This document shows positions 17,067 through 26,446 of a stretch of 64,000 bases of DNA, one piece after another. The notes below the pieces were generated by a model. That model was not told where the DNA came from, did not search any database, and saw nothing but the letters and a program-made list of their open reading frames with translations. The stretch covers positions 62,001 to 126,000 of the forward strand of contig NZ_DF968182.1 of NCBI RefSeq assembly GCF_001192835.1. Direction: 5' to 3'. Positions within the stretch are counted from its first letter, which is position 1; every line of letters starts with the position of its first letter. Made by a program: the position numbers and the translations under genes. This DNA comes from Lentimicrobium saccharophilum (lineage in GTDB: Bacteria; Bacteroidota; Bacteroidia; Bacteroidales; Lentimicrobiaceae).

Positions 17067-18488
17067 ATGCGAAAGACCAAGATTGTTGCAACCCTCGGGC
17101 CGGCGTCCATTGCAGAACCCGTCCTGCGCAGCCTGATGCTGGCAGGTGTAAATGTATTCAGGCTGAACTTTTCACATGGCTCACACGAGGTTCATGCTGC
17201 TTCGCTGGAAACCATTGAAAAGCTTAATGCCGAACTCGGGCTTCATGTTGCTGTGCTGGCAGATCTTTCAGGGCCTAAAATAAGGACGGGGGAGGTTGAG
17301 TATGATGCGATGGAACTCATGGTTGGCGATGAGGTGACAATCACCTGCAAGGGGGAGCTTTGCCGCAACGGATTGATCAGTGTGAATTACACTGATTTTG
17401 CCCGCGATGTAAGGGCAGGAGAAGATATCCTGCTCGACGACGGCAAACTGTTGCTCAGGGCGGTTGAAAGTGATGGTGAAAATACTGTGCGGGCAAAAGT
17501 TGTTCAGGGCGGGATTTTAAGTTCCCGGAAAGGGGTTAATTTACCCCGGACCAATCTCAGCCTGCCCAGCCTTTCCGAAAAGGATCTTTCGGACCTGGAT
17601 TTTGTTATGAAGCACAATATTCATTGGGTAGCGCTTTCGTTCGTGCGCTCTGCCGCTGATATTGAGGAATTGCGTCGCCGGATTGCAGGGTATCCCGAAG
17701 CCCGTTCGCTCCGGATTGTGGCAAAAATTGAAAAGCCGGAAGCCGTTGAGAATGCTGAGGCGATAATCCGGGCTTCCGATGCCGTTATGATCGCCCGTGG
17801 TGACCTGGGGGTGGAAATTCCCCAGGAGCAGGTTCCCATTGTGCAAAAGAAGTTCGTACGCATGTGCATTGCTGCCTCCAAACCCATTATTATAGCCACA
17901 CAGATGATGGAAGGCATGATCAACAGCATGCGTCCTACAAGGGCAGAAGTCAGCGATGTTGCCAATTCGGTACTCGACGGCGCCGATGCGCTTATGCTCA
18001 GCGGGGAGACCTCCGTGGGCAAATATCCTGTTCAGACGGTGGAAACCATGAACAGGATCATTTCTGATGTGGAATCCGGCGGTATGTATTTCCCTGAAAT
18101 AAAATATGAAGAAGCTCCGCCTGAGCGAAGGATATCGGATGCGGTTATTATGGCGGCTGCAGATCTTGCCGGAAAAGTTAATGCCAGGGCCCTTATAGCC
18201 ATGACGCACACCGGTTACTCTGCTTTCAGGCTTGCCAGCCATCGCAAGGGCGCAGGGATATATATCTTTTCGAATAACCGCCGGTTGCTTTGCGCCCTCA
18301 GCCTGGTCTGGGGTATAGAGGGGCTTTACATTGAAAAATATACCAGTACCGATGCCGCCATGCTTGATATGCGGAAAGCGCTGATTGCAAGAGGCTGCAT
18401 TACACAGGGCAATTACATTATTTATGTTTCAAGTATCCCTATCGGAACGCCCGGAAAAACCAATATGCTGAAACTCAGTATTGTCTGA
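17067..18488 (+). CDS. pyk: Pyruvate kinase
   Basis: 473 aa, the full bacterial length. It begins RKTKIVATLGPAS, has NFSHG (about residue 33), ADLSGPKIRTG, the catalytic Lys/Glu region RIVAKIEKPEAVEN, ARGDLGVEIP, and MRPTRAEVSDVAN. It transfers phosphate from phosphoenolpyruvate to ADP, the last step of glycolysis. The C-terminal allosteric domain is complete. Monocistronic; its stop is 3 nt from the stop of the convergent comF gene, with no clear terminator between. Confidence 0.97.
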   Translation: MRKTKIVATLGPASIAEPVLRSLMLAGVNVFRLNFSHGSHEVHAASLETIEKLNAELGLHVAVLADLSGPKIRTGEVEYDAMELMVGDEVTITCKGELCRNGLISVNYTDFARDVRAGEDILLDDGKLLLRAVESDGENTVRAKVVQGGILSSRKGVNLPRTNLSLPSLSEKDLSDLDFVMKHNIHWVALSFVRSAADIEELRRRIAGYPEARSLRIVAKIEKPEAVENAEAIIRASDAVMIARGDLGVEIPQEQVPIVQKKFVRMCIAASKPIIIATQMMEGMINSMRPTRAEVSDVANSVLDGADALMLSGETSVGKYPVQTVETMNRIISDVESGGMYFPEIKYEEAPPERRISDAVIMAAADLAGKVNARALIAMTHTGYSAFRLASHRKGAGIYIFSNNRRLLCALSLVWGIEGLYIEKYTSTDAAMLDMRKALIARGCITQGNYIIYVSSIPIGTPGKTNMLKLSIV

Positions 18489-18491
18489 GGA

Positions 18492-19193
18492 CTACTTAAC
18501 TGCACAGGCGATGGAGGCCACGCTGATGCTGATGCCCGGCACCTGCATCAGGGCATGCCCCGCTGCTTCAAGGGTCGAGCCCGTAGTAATCACATCATCA
18601 ACCAGTAACACATGTTTGCCGGCCTGTCTGCCCGCATCTGTAAGCCTGAAAATCTCCTTTACATTCTCCCACCGTCTGAATCTCGATTTCCTGGTCTGGG
18701 TTTCAGATGCATGTGAGCGGATCAGGGTGCTGGTATCCAATTCTATCTCCATGGATGTGGCCAGGCCGCGCGCGAACCATTCAGCCTGATTGTACCCCCT
18801 TTTTTGCAGCTTTCGCGGGTGCAAAGGCACCGGAATTACAGCAGAAATCCCTCCGAAAAGCGGTGATTTGAGCAATTCATTGCCATAAAGTTTCCCGATG
18901 TATTCACCGATTTCTTTAAAGCCCTTATACTTAAGCTGATGCACCAGGTGCTGTACTTTACTCCCTTTGGTAAAATAATAGCAGGAAGCTGCTGAAGTAA
19001 AATTGATCTTTCCCCAGAATTGTCTGGCCACAGGATTGTCATCCATCAGGTGAAAATTCGTTTTTGGCAGATGATAAAGACAGGAAAAGCAAAGGATGTT
19101 TTCCTTTTTGTAAAGTATATTTCCGCATGACATGCAAACCCGGGGATAAATGAGGGAGATAAGGTCTTCGGCAAAACCGGTTATAATTTTCAT
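18492..19193 (-). CDS. ComF family phosphoribosyltransferase-like protein
   Basis: 233 aa. The N-terminus carries a four-Cys zinc finger (CMSCGN ... CFSC), and the C-terminal half a PRPP loop, LLVDDVITTGSTLEAAG. The family is linked to DNA uptake (ComF, GntX), probably recycling or handling nucleotides of incoming DNA. No other competence genes are in the window, so the exact role stays open. Confidence 0.9.
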   Translation of the reverse strand: MKIITGFAEDLISLIYPRVCMSCGNILYKKENILCFSCLYHLPKTNFHLMDDNPVARQFWGKINFTSAASCYYFTKGSKVQHLVHQLKYKGFKEIGEYIGKLYGNELLKSPLFGGISAVIPVPLHPRKLQKRGYNQAEWFARGLATSMEIELDTSTLIRSHASETQTRKSRFRRWENVKEIFRLTDAGRQAGKHVLLVDDVITTGSTLEAAGHALMQVPGISISVASIACAVK

Positions 19194-19545
19194 CTGTATA
19201 ATGTATTATCTATAGCGAATCCAAACCCGGTAAAATTTATAAACGGCATGCAAGGGCAAGGCCCGGTATTCAATGATATTGGTGCAAATCTTCAGTTTTT
19301 CAGGACTACCTTTTTCTAATTATGCAGATGGGCCCTGGTTGAGATAAATGTTAGAATAATTTTCAGTTATTGGTGATGAATGATTATCTGACTTCCGGTA
19401 TTGTCAATGGGTTACAATTCCTGAGAAACGTACGGAATGTAATTTCTCCGTGGCAGCAATCAATTGACTGGTGGCACATATATAACAGAAGGTTAAAAAT
19501 AATGAAATTATGGCAAAACCGGATGCCTGCGCATAAAAATATTTC
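19194..19545. other. Gene-free spacer between comF and the ppiD terminator
   Basis: AT-rich sequence with short open frames only. A 113-codon plus frame from 19370 crosses the terminator and the antisense of ppiD and is not credible. I see no RNA gene or repeat. Confidence 0.5.
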
Positions 19546-19576
19546 AAAAAAAAGGCTTCCGGTCCGGAAGCCTTTT
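19546..19576 (-). terminator. Terminator of the coaX-ppiD cluster
   Basis: AAAAGGCTTCCGG and its complement form a long stem around a minimal loop. On the minus strand the stem runs into eight T. It lies 20 nt after the ppiD stop. Confidence 0.85.
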
Positions 19577-19595
19577 GAACTATTTCTGTTTCAGA

Positions 19596-21716
19596 TCAGA
19601 AGAACATCAAACGATTGTCTTCTATCTCTGCCTTGCGTTTCAAAGCTTCAGTGGCTTCACGCTGGGCGCGGGTACGGAAAGCGTTCTGCAGCATGCGTTT
19701 TTCCGTGGTAAAATCGTCTTTGGGAGGAGCGGCGACAAGTTCGTCGTTCACGACAATAAATACGGCCTGGTTTCCTTTTACCGGTTTCGACATCTGACCT
19801 GCATCCAGGGTGAAGAGTACGCCGATTACTTCATCTTCCTTTCCATAACCGGGAAGGTTTGAGGCGGCAAAGGCAATTTCATTGGTATCGGCTTTCATCC
19901 CGAGCGCGCGGTAGCCTTTGTCAAGGTCGGCAAGGGTCTTGATCTCTTTGTTGATCTCAGCGATCAAAGTCTCCGCTTTCTTATCCCGTTTTACAAGGGG
20001 TTCTATAAATTCCCTGAGCTGCTCAAGAGTCGGTACGCCCTTTTCACGGATTTCTTTCAGGTTGGCAACGAGGTATCTGTCGTCAAGGTCAAAAACGGGG
20101 GAGATGTCACCAATTTCCCTTTTGCTGTCGAATGACCACCTGACCACTTCACGGGCCTGCTGAATGCCGGGGATGGAGTTCTGATCCTTGCTGATGCGCT
20201 CGGCCAGGCGTTTGGTGTAGCCTTTTTCCTCAAGCAGTTTGTTGAACCCTTCGGCATCCTTTGATTCGATGGCAAACTGACTGGCCTGGGTATATACATC
20301 CTGCATGGTCTTTGAGCTGGGTTCAATGGCCAGTTTTACCATGGCAACACGCACTTTTTTCACCGGAGCCGTCTTGCCGGTAATTTTAATCACATGATAG
20401 CCAAACTGTGTCTCAACTACGGTGATGTCACCGGTTTTTCCGTTCAGCACGGCATTGTTGAATGCAGGAACCATGGCGCCATCAGCAAACCAGTTCAGGT
20501 CACCTTTTGTCTTAGCGGCGGTCTGGTCGTCATTCATGGTTTCTGCCAGTTCATCAAATTTGGCGGCACTTGCCTTTACCACATTCAGGATGCTGTCGGC
20601 TTTGGCTTTAGCCTGTTCTTTTGTTAAGGTAGTTGCCGGATTAACGTTGGTTCCTTTGTAAGTAACCAGGATATGGCTGGCCTTCAAAGAGTCGGGGCGC
20701 GACTGTACATCTACCAGTCTTGCCATGTTATAGACATTGTTTTCGATATACGGGCCGAATGTTGTGCCAACAGGTGAATTAAACATCAGGGAGTCAAGCT
20801 GATAGGGCAAGGATCCCTTTTTCATCCAGGTACTGTCGTAACGCTCATCGGAAGTCGCGTTCACAAACGAAACCACATTTTCGGTGGTGGTTAATTCATC
20901 GTAAAGTTTTCTGGCCTGCTCGGTGACCTTGTCGCGGTCTTCCTGTGAAGGCAGGATCTCAAAGGCTACATATTCAATATCCCTTGATGCTTCCTGCTGG
21001 TATTTGTGTTTATTTTCCTTGTAAAATTTCTCAAAATCTGCGTCTGTAACTGTTACCACGCTGTCGGCAATACTGGTGTAAGAAGCGCCGTAGTAGCGGG
21101 CCCTGGCTTTGGTGTTGCGTGCATCATAGTCGCGTTTGGCAAAAGCGGCGGGTACATAGAAACCTCTTGCAATCAGGTTGCGGTATTTGGTATTCAGCCG
21201 GTCTTCCTTGATGGCTTTTTCGATGGTAAGATAGCGCTGTTTCATCTGCGGATCAACGTTATCGAGGTTCTGAAGGAAACTGATGACGTTGGCAGGATCG
21301 AAAGCGCCGGTTTCGGGGTCGCGGAAACTCTGCTGAATGTAAGTATGCGGATTTTTTCCCCTGATCTGATCGTCAAGTTCCTGGGTGGATACAGTCAGGC
21401 CAAGCTGATCAACTTCTTCAAGCAACAGGGCTTCGTTAATTACCTGTTCCCAGGTGGATTGCCTGATCTGGAACTGCTCGTCGGGAGTCAGGTTTTCATT
21501 GCCTGTATTCAGTTTCCTGGCTTCAATGTTTTCATCCACACGCTGGTTAAAATCAGTAGCCAGTATCTGTTCTCCGTTTATTTTGCCAATGGTGTTGATG
21601 CCACGCCTGGGGCTGCGGTTCGACAAAAGGTCACCCAGTACAAAAGCAGCCAGCGCCACACCGATGATGATAACGAGTAATCCTGAACGTTTACGAATAT
21701 CTCCGATTAAAGCCAT
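19596..21716 (-). CDS. Membrane-anchored peptidyl-prolyl isomerase, PpiD/SurA type
   Basis: 706 aa. An N-terminal membrane anchor (residues about 12-30, LLVIIIGVALAAFVLG) is followed by a SurA-N-like chaperone region and a parvulin domain (KASHILVTYKG ... FGYHVIKITG, about 345-450), then a second helical and PPIase-like half. It should help outer-membrane and periplasmic proteins fold. PpiD in E. coli is about 620 aa; the longer form is usual in Bacteroidota. It is last in the envelope cluster and has its own promoter. Confidence 0.9.
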   Translation of the reverse strand: MALIGDIRKRSGLLVIIIGVALAAFVLGDLLSNRSPRRGINTIGKINGEQILATDFNQRVDENIEARKLNTGNENLTPDEQFQIRQSTWEQVINEALLLEEVDQLGLTVSTQELDDQIRGKNPHTYIQQSFRDPETGAFDPANVISFLQNLDNVDPQMKQRYLTIEKAIKEDRLNTKYRNLIARGFYVPAAFAKRDYDARNTKARARYYGASYTSIADSVVTVTDADFEKFYKENKHKYQQEASRDIEYVAFEILPSQEDRDKVTEQARKLYDELTTTENVVSFVNATSDERYDSTWMKKGSLPYQLDSLMFNSPVGTTFGPYIENNVYNMARLVDVQSRPDSLKASHILVTYKGTNVNPATTLTKEQAKAKADSILNVVKASAAKFDELAETMNDDQTAAKTKGDLNWFADGAMVPAFNNAVLNGKTGDITVVETQFGYHVIKITGKTAPVKKVRVAMVKLAIEPSSKTMQDVYTQASQFAIESKDAEGFNKLLEEKGYTKRLAERISKDQNSIPGIQQAREVVRWSFDSKREIGDISPVFDLDDRYLVANLKEIREKGVPTLEQLREFIEPLVKRDKKAETLIAEINKEIKTLADLDKGYRALGMKADTNEIAFAASNLPGYGKEDEVIGVLFTLDAGQMSKPVKGNQAVFIVVNDELVAAPPKDDFTTEKRMLQNAFRTRAQREATEALKRKAEIEDNRLMFF

Positions 21717-21741
21717 TTTTTAAGTTTTTTATAAGAGGGTG

Positions 21742-21749
21742 CAAATTTA
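21742..21749 (-). promoter_or_regulatory. -7 box for ppiD
   Basis: The minus strand reads TAAATTTG (TAnnTTTG), 26 nt before the start codon at 21716. It makes ppiD at least partly independent of the upstream genes. Confidence 0.55.
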
Positions 21750-21857
21750 CAATAAAAGTTTAAGGATAAAAATTATTTTGTCCATTGGCTAAAATTATGT
21801 AAATAAACAGTATAGCCTTATCCGGGCTGGTAAAATCAAAAAGGGCTTCAGTATGTA

Positions 21858-23126
21858 TCAGGCGGGGTTAACTTTGAGCAAAACCTCTTCGATGCGGGTT
21901 TCGGAGGCACGCATAATGGTAAAGAGGAAATTGCCGGCACGAATCTCCTCGTTTTCGGCCGGAATGCTTTCGTGGTACGAAATGATAAATCCGGCAAGTG
22001 TTTCATAATCATCCGATTCCGGAAGGCCCAGGCGGTATTTCTGGTTCAGGTAATCAATTTCATGACGGCCCGAGAAGAGGTAGGTATTCTCGTCGATCTG
22101 TCTTTCGGCCAGCTCCTCAACATCATATTCATCGTCAATTTCACCGAAAATCTCCTCGATAATATCTTCAATGGTCAGCATGCCTGCAGTACCGCCGAAT
22201 TCATCCACCACAAGCGCCACACTCCTGCGCTCGCCCATAAACTTATTCAACAGGGTGCTTGCAGGCATGGTTTCCGGAACAATCATCACAGGTTTTGTGA
22301 TTTCCCTTATGGATGCCGGTTTTCTGAAAAGATCATAAGAGTGGGTGTAGCCGATGATATTATCGATGCTATCCTGGTAGATAAGCACTTTGGAGTGCCC
22401 CGACTCAATAAACAATTCATTCAGTTTGTCAATGGATTCATTCTGGTTCAGCGCGATGATCTCATTACGGGGGACCATGCATTCACGCAGTTTGATATTT
22501 CCCAGATCCCTCGCATTCTGAAACATCTGTATTTCCTGATAATCGTCGCTCTCCTCAGGCTTGCTGGCGGTGGATTCGCTCAGAAAGTGGTCGAGGTCAA
22601 CCACTCCGAATGCATAGTCAGGCTGGGTGATATTCACCTTGAAGAGATATTTGAGTATCAGTTCTGAAAGCCCGATGAAAAAGAAGATGACCGGATAAAA
22701 GAGAATATAGAACAGGTAAATGGGGATGGCAAAAAAACTCAGTATGCTGTTCGGATTGATCCTGAAAAGAACTTTTGGCAGGAACTCTGCAAACAGTAAA
22801 ATAATCAGGGTCGATACAAGCGTCTGTGCGATCAGCAGCACTGCATCTGCCCCGGCTACTGAGGGGAGGAGCTGCCTTATCGGTTGTTCAAGGATACGGG
22901 CAATATAGATACCATAAATTACAAGGGCAATGTTGTTCCCGAGGAGCAGTGCACCGATAAAACGTGAAGGTTTTTTAACGAATTTGGAGAGTATCCTGGC
23001 CGGAAGAAAATCCTTGTTTTTGTCAACCTCTATCTTCAGCTTGTTTGCTGTAACAAAAGCTATCTCCATACCGGAGAAAAATGCCGAGAAAAGAATTGTA
23101 ATTACAACAGGAATGAGTAATTCCAT
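21858..23126 (-). CDS. CNNM/CorC (HlyC-type) CBS-domain membrane protein
   Basis: 422 aa. The N-terminal DUF21 domain has about four membrane helices (FFSGMEIAFVTANKLK is the family start). Two CBS domains (about 210-330) and a CorC_HlyC C-terminal domain (FSGRHEIDYLNQKY) follow. Such proteins affect Mg2+/Co2+ transport or efflux; the gliding protein GldE is a relative, but no other gld genes are here. It lies 60 nt after lptC with its own -7 box. Confidence 0.9.
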   Translation of the reverse strand: MELLIPVVITILFSAFFSGMEIAFVTANKLKIEVDKNKDFLPARILSKFVKKPSRFIGALLLGNNIALVIYGIYIARILEQPIRQLLPSVAGADAVLLIAQTLVSTLIILLFAEFLPKVLFRINPNSILSFFAIPIYLFYILFYPVIFFFIGLSELILKYLFKVNITQPDYAFGVVDLDHFLSESTASKPEESDDYQEIQMFQNARDLGNIKLRECMVPRNEIIALNQNESIDKLNELFIESGHSKVLIYQDSIDNIIGYTHSYDLFRKPASIREITKPVMIVPETMPASTLLNKFMGERRSVALVVDEFGGTAGMLTIEDIIEEIFGEIDDEYDVEELAERQIDENTYLFSGRHEIDYLNQKYRLGLPESDDYETLAGFIISYHESIPAENEEIRAGNFLFTIMRASETRIEEVLLKVNPA

Positions 23127-23149
23127 CTGGATTATAAAACAGTTTTATG

Positions 23150-23157
23150 CAAAGTTA
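23150..23157 (-). promoter_or_regulatory. -7 box for the CNNM/CorC gene
   Basis: The minus strand reads TAACTTTG (TAnnTTTG), 24 nt upstream of the start at 23126, inside the cluster between lptC and this gene. Confidence 0.55.
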
Positions 23158-23186
23158 GTAATTATTGGAAGTATTTCCTCATCAGT

Positions 23187-23774
23187 CTATTGGTCTTCAT
23201 TGATATACATCTCTCCCCTGGGCTTTTTGATTGTCCAGCTGTAGAATTTTTCATCTGCTTCCATGCCCTCACCATAAAGGATTTTATCAGGGGTGGTAAT
23301 GGAAACCATCTTATCCGAGTTCACCCTTTTCGTCTGCTGGTTCCAGATAAGATGTTCCGTATTCAGTTTTTCATTTTTAAGGTAATTGGTCACCACCACA
23401 TTGCGCCGGGCTTCCATTGTTTTGGCCATTTCGTTGTTAATGCCGTAATCGGCGGTGATTTCCGTCCTGACCTTTTCCGGATTCAGCGAATCGTAAAAAA
23501 TTACCCTGAATCCTTCCGGAAACCTGATCACGGCGCCTTCGGGGGACTCGTAGCGACGGAGCACGGGGGCGGTGAGGGTATATTTGATCCTGCCTTGTTC
23601 GCTTTCCGAGATGCTTACTTCTTTTGCGTACATTGTTGCGCTGGTGTCAGGCTGATTGAGCCGGGCGATTTCACCCGGGTCGTTTTTACAGCCAAAAAGC
23701 GCTGCCACCAGGATGAAGGTGGCAACGCTTCCGGGCGTAATTTTAATAAGGGTTTTACCTGAAAAGGATTTCAC
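23187..23774 (-). CDS. lptC: LPS export periplasmic protein LptC
   Basis: 195 aa. It has a hydrophobic N-terminus ending in LFGCK (Cys29), which could be a lipobox, then a beta-jellyroll with family features (VSISESEQGRIKYTLTAP, ITADYGINN, WNQQTKRVNSDK). LptC passes lipopolysaccharide from the LptBFG extractor to LptA. Its other partners are not in the window. It is 10 nt downstream of the TPR gene stop. Confidence 0.88.
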   Translation of the reverse strand: MKSFSGKTLIKITPGSVATFILVAALFGCKNDPGEIARLNQPDTSATMYAKEVSISESEQGRIKYTLTAPVLRRYESPEGAVIRFPEGFRVIFYDSLNPEKVRTEITADYGINNEMAKTMEARRNVVVTNYLKNEKLNTEHLIWNQQTKRVNSDKMVSITTPDKILYGEGMEADEKFYSWTIKKPRGEMYINEDQ

Positions 23775-23784
23775 AAATCAAGAC

Positions 23785-25143
23785 TTATTTGGCTGCCCTG
23801 ATGGTAGTGGATTCGTTAATCCAGCATCCGACTGTATAGGAACCACCTTCGTTCAGGTCGCGGAAGAACAGGTCGCTGGCCGGCGGGAAGTGTCTTGAGT
23901 ACTGGCCGATCTTATTGTTTGCTTCTGCTTCGACCGAAGGATCAACGCTGCGGGCTTTCACATATTTATCCACTGCAGCCCAGAATACGGTTTTTCCACC
24001 CATGTCATCCTCTGTACACATTGAGGAACTGGCAGCATAGAGATCGCCGATAAGGATGTAGGCTTTGCCGTAGTTGGGATCAAGCTGCAGTATTTTCTGC
24101 GCGTTGGCACGGGCCTGTGAATAATTGCGCTGGTTGAAATTGATGTTGGCCAGCAGGTTCAGCGCCTTGATCTTGTCGGTATTGTCTTCGAAAAGATTGG
24201 CGGCCTCCTGCATATATTCAGCGGCTTTGGAGATGTTGTTCTTCTCCAGGTTCAGGCTGCCCATCAGGTAAGCCGACTGGGCGCTGGGCTGCAGTTTATG
24301 CAGCTTTTCTGTGGCCTTGAAGAATAATTCCGAATCGGTGCACTTTTTGCGTTCAAGCACATTGGTGATCTTGCTCAGCAATTCAATATCATCCGGTTTC
24401 TCGGTGAATTTTTTATCATAAATACTGATCAGATCCGGGCAGGTTGCAAACGGTTCGAAGGTTGATTCGACGTTGGCCTTAATGTTTTCCCAGTTGGCCA
24501 GTTTTTTGGGATTGTCCTGATTCAGTTTGAGGTTATGATCAATGATCTCACTGATCTGATCGTAGCCGTCAACAATGGCTGATTTATCCATTTTCTGAAG
24601 GTCAACCATGGAGATGATGGCCCTGAAGTAATAGACCAGCACAGCGCCTTCCGACTTCTTCCCTGCCAGTTCTACCGACTTCTTCAGCACAGGATAAATC
24701 TGTTCTGTTTTATCTGTACGGTAAGTGAAAAGATCGATGCCTTTACGGCCGAGCACATAGCCTTCGCGGTTGAAATACCGTATACGCTGGTCATAAACCA
24801 TCATCAGGGTATCGATCAGTTTTTCGCGCAAAGCAGGATCTTTGCATTCATCAACCTTAGTGCTGATGATTTTGGCACCATCGATGTAAGTATTCTGGCT
24901 GGCAATGGGGCAGTTGAAAAACACCCAGCGCCAGTGCGGCAAGGCATCTTTATAATTTTTCTGCTTATAAAACTCCCGGTATAATGACAGGTGCATTACA
25001 CAGGTGGCTGAATCAGCACCGTATTTCGGACCGGCAGCTGTTGCCTTTTCTTCAGAATCATCATCGGTCTGCGCCCTGGATACCCCGGTAAAACCAAGGC
25101 TGATCATCAGGAGGAAGATTAATGCTTTTACACCCTTTTTCAT
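23785..25143 (-). CDS. Exported TPR-repeat protein
   Basis: 452 aa from ATG 25143 (MKKGVKALIFLLM); the open frame to 25227 overlaps the upstream gene and is rejected. A Sec signal peptide ends near SRAQ. TPR-like helices occupy about 270-400 (SAYLMGSLNLEKNNISKAAEYMQEA and following). No enzymatic motif. It is 19 nt after the beta-barrel gene. A scaffold role in envelope assembly is inferred from position only. Confidence 0.85.
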   Translation of the reverse strand: MKKGVKALIFLLMISLGFTGVSRAQTDDDSEEKATAAGPKYGADSATCVMHLSLYREFYKQKNYKDALPHWRWVFFNCPIASQNTYIDGAKIISTKVDECKDPALREKLIDTLMMVYDQRIRYFNREGYVLGRKGIDLFTYRTDKTEQIYPVLKKSVELAGKKSEGAVLVYYFRAIISMVDLQKMDKSAIVDGYDQISEIIDHNLKLNQDNPKKLANWENIKANVESTFEPFATCPDLISIYDKKFTEKPDDIELLSKITNVLERKKCTDSELFFKATEKLHKLQPSAQSAYLMGSLNLEKNNISKAAEYMQEAANLFEDNTDKIKALNLLANINFNQRNYSQARANAQKILQLDPNYGKAYILIGDLYAASSSMCTEDDMGGKTVFWAAVDKYVKARSVDPSVEAEANNKIGQYSRHFPPASDLFFRDLNEGGSYTVGCWINESTTIRAAK

Positions 25144-25162
25144 GACATCGTAATTTTTATTG

Positions 25163-26446
25163 TTAATCATATTTCCTGATAATGAACCACCGTTCAAAGA
25201 TGGAAAGACCCAAGGTGAAACGGACAAAGTTCTCTTTTATCAGATTTTCAGTTGTTGTACCCCTTGTCCCGATCTCCGCAGCAAGGTTGATTGTGGATCT
25301 GGTACGCGGGAGTGGTAGTCCAAATCCAAAACTTATGCCAAACTCATCAATCCGTTGATTTCTCAGTTCCAGGAAACTGTTTGAATACCTGAAACCTGCA
25401 CGGTAAGTAATACGTTGAAAATAGTTTGAGACTGTTGAGACGGAAGGAGTGTACTGCCCCCCGACAGAGAACCTCATACTGTTTTTCAACGAGTCCGGTT
25501 GATCAAAGTAACGATATTTTTCCCACAATTGCAACTGGTAATCAGCCCCGACAAGCCATTTATCGGTTTTTGCCAGCGAAAATCCGAACCCTATATTGGC
25601 AGGAAGCAGAATATCCCCCTTCACGGAAGGTTCGTTCAGTACGGTATCAATCACATTGTCCACGCCTGCACTGGTAATAAAATAGCGGTATCCCAATCGG
25701 TTCTCGGTAGCACTGATTTTACTGTTGTTTCCGGCGACCAGTCCGGCACCCAGCTGAATCCCGTTACTGAAATTGTATTTGTAATACAGACCGTAATTCA
25801 GCATCAGGTCATGTATTTTGGTGGATGTCGAGATTTTATAATTCATCCTGTATGCTGAATCAGGGAAAGTGGTCGCGCTGAATTTCTCTATGGTTCCGAA
25901 AAGATAAGTCAGGTTAAATCCGGCGCTCAGCCTGCGGGTGATTGAGATGCTGTTTCCCCAGTAAAACTTGTTGATTCCTCCGCTACCCTCGTACTCACGG
26001 GAATAACTTCCCAAAACATCGTCAACCTGCTTGTCAATCATTTGATACCCGGTTCCGCTGTAAGGCAGCAGGCCGAGGCTGCTTCTCCACCAGCGGGTTA
26101 CCGGAAACCCGAACAAGAGGTATCCCAGAGAGGTAAAATTGGCCGTTTGACTCAGGTTCTGTGTGATCAGTTTCGATTGCCGGGTGTAAGCCCCGATGTC
26201 AAATACAAATGACAGGGTGTCAAACGAAGTGTAGGTCGCAGGGTTGGCAGTATTGACAAAGAATGGAGAACTTACCCCATAGGATATTCCGCCCATTGCC
26301 ATGTTATAAACACTGCTGTTGGGCATCAGGTCGCCAATGCCAAAGCGGGAATACGGGGAACTGATCCGGTTCTGCCCTGAGGCCTGAATGATGCAGAGGA
26401 GTAAAATCAGTGTCTGCAGCAGTGTAATAGCGCGTTTACTTTTCAA
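25163..26446 (-). CDS. Outer-membrane beta-barrel protein, function unknown
   Basis: 427 aa with a signal peptide (about 1-24, ending ASGQ). The start of the mature protein, SPYSRFGIGDLMPN, and alternating hydrophobic strands match a Bacteroidota family of FadL/PorV-like barrels. Substrate unknown. Its start overlaps the coaX stop by 11 nt, so translation is probably coupled. Confidence 0.8.
   Translation of the reverse strand: MKSKRAITLLQTLILLLCIIQASGQNRISSPYSRFGIGDLMPNSSVYNMAMGGISYGVSSPFFVNTANPATYTSFDTLSFVFDIGAYTRQSKLITQNLSQTANFTSLGYLLFGFPVTRWWRSSLGLLPYSGTGYQMIDKQVDDVLGSYSREYEGSGGINKFYWGNSISITRRLSAGFNLTYLFGTIEKFSATTFPDSAYRMNYKISTSTKIHDLMLNYGLYYKYNFSNGIQLGAGLVAGNNSKISATENRLGYRYFITSAGVDNVIDTVLNEPSVKGDILLPANIGFGFSLAKTDKWLVGADYQLQLWEKYRYFDQPDSLKNSMRFSVGGQYTPSVSTVSNYFQRITYRAGFRYSNSFLELRNQRIDEFGISFGFGLPLPRTRSTINLAAEIGTRGTTTENLIKENFVRFTLGLSIFERWFIIRKYD

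Noticed and set aside
19370-19711. 113-codon plus-strand frame after comF
   Set aside because: It runs through the ppiD terminator hairpin and antisense to ppiD; only the first part is in a spacer and resembles nothing I know.
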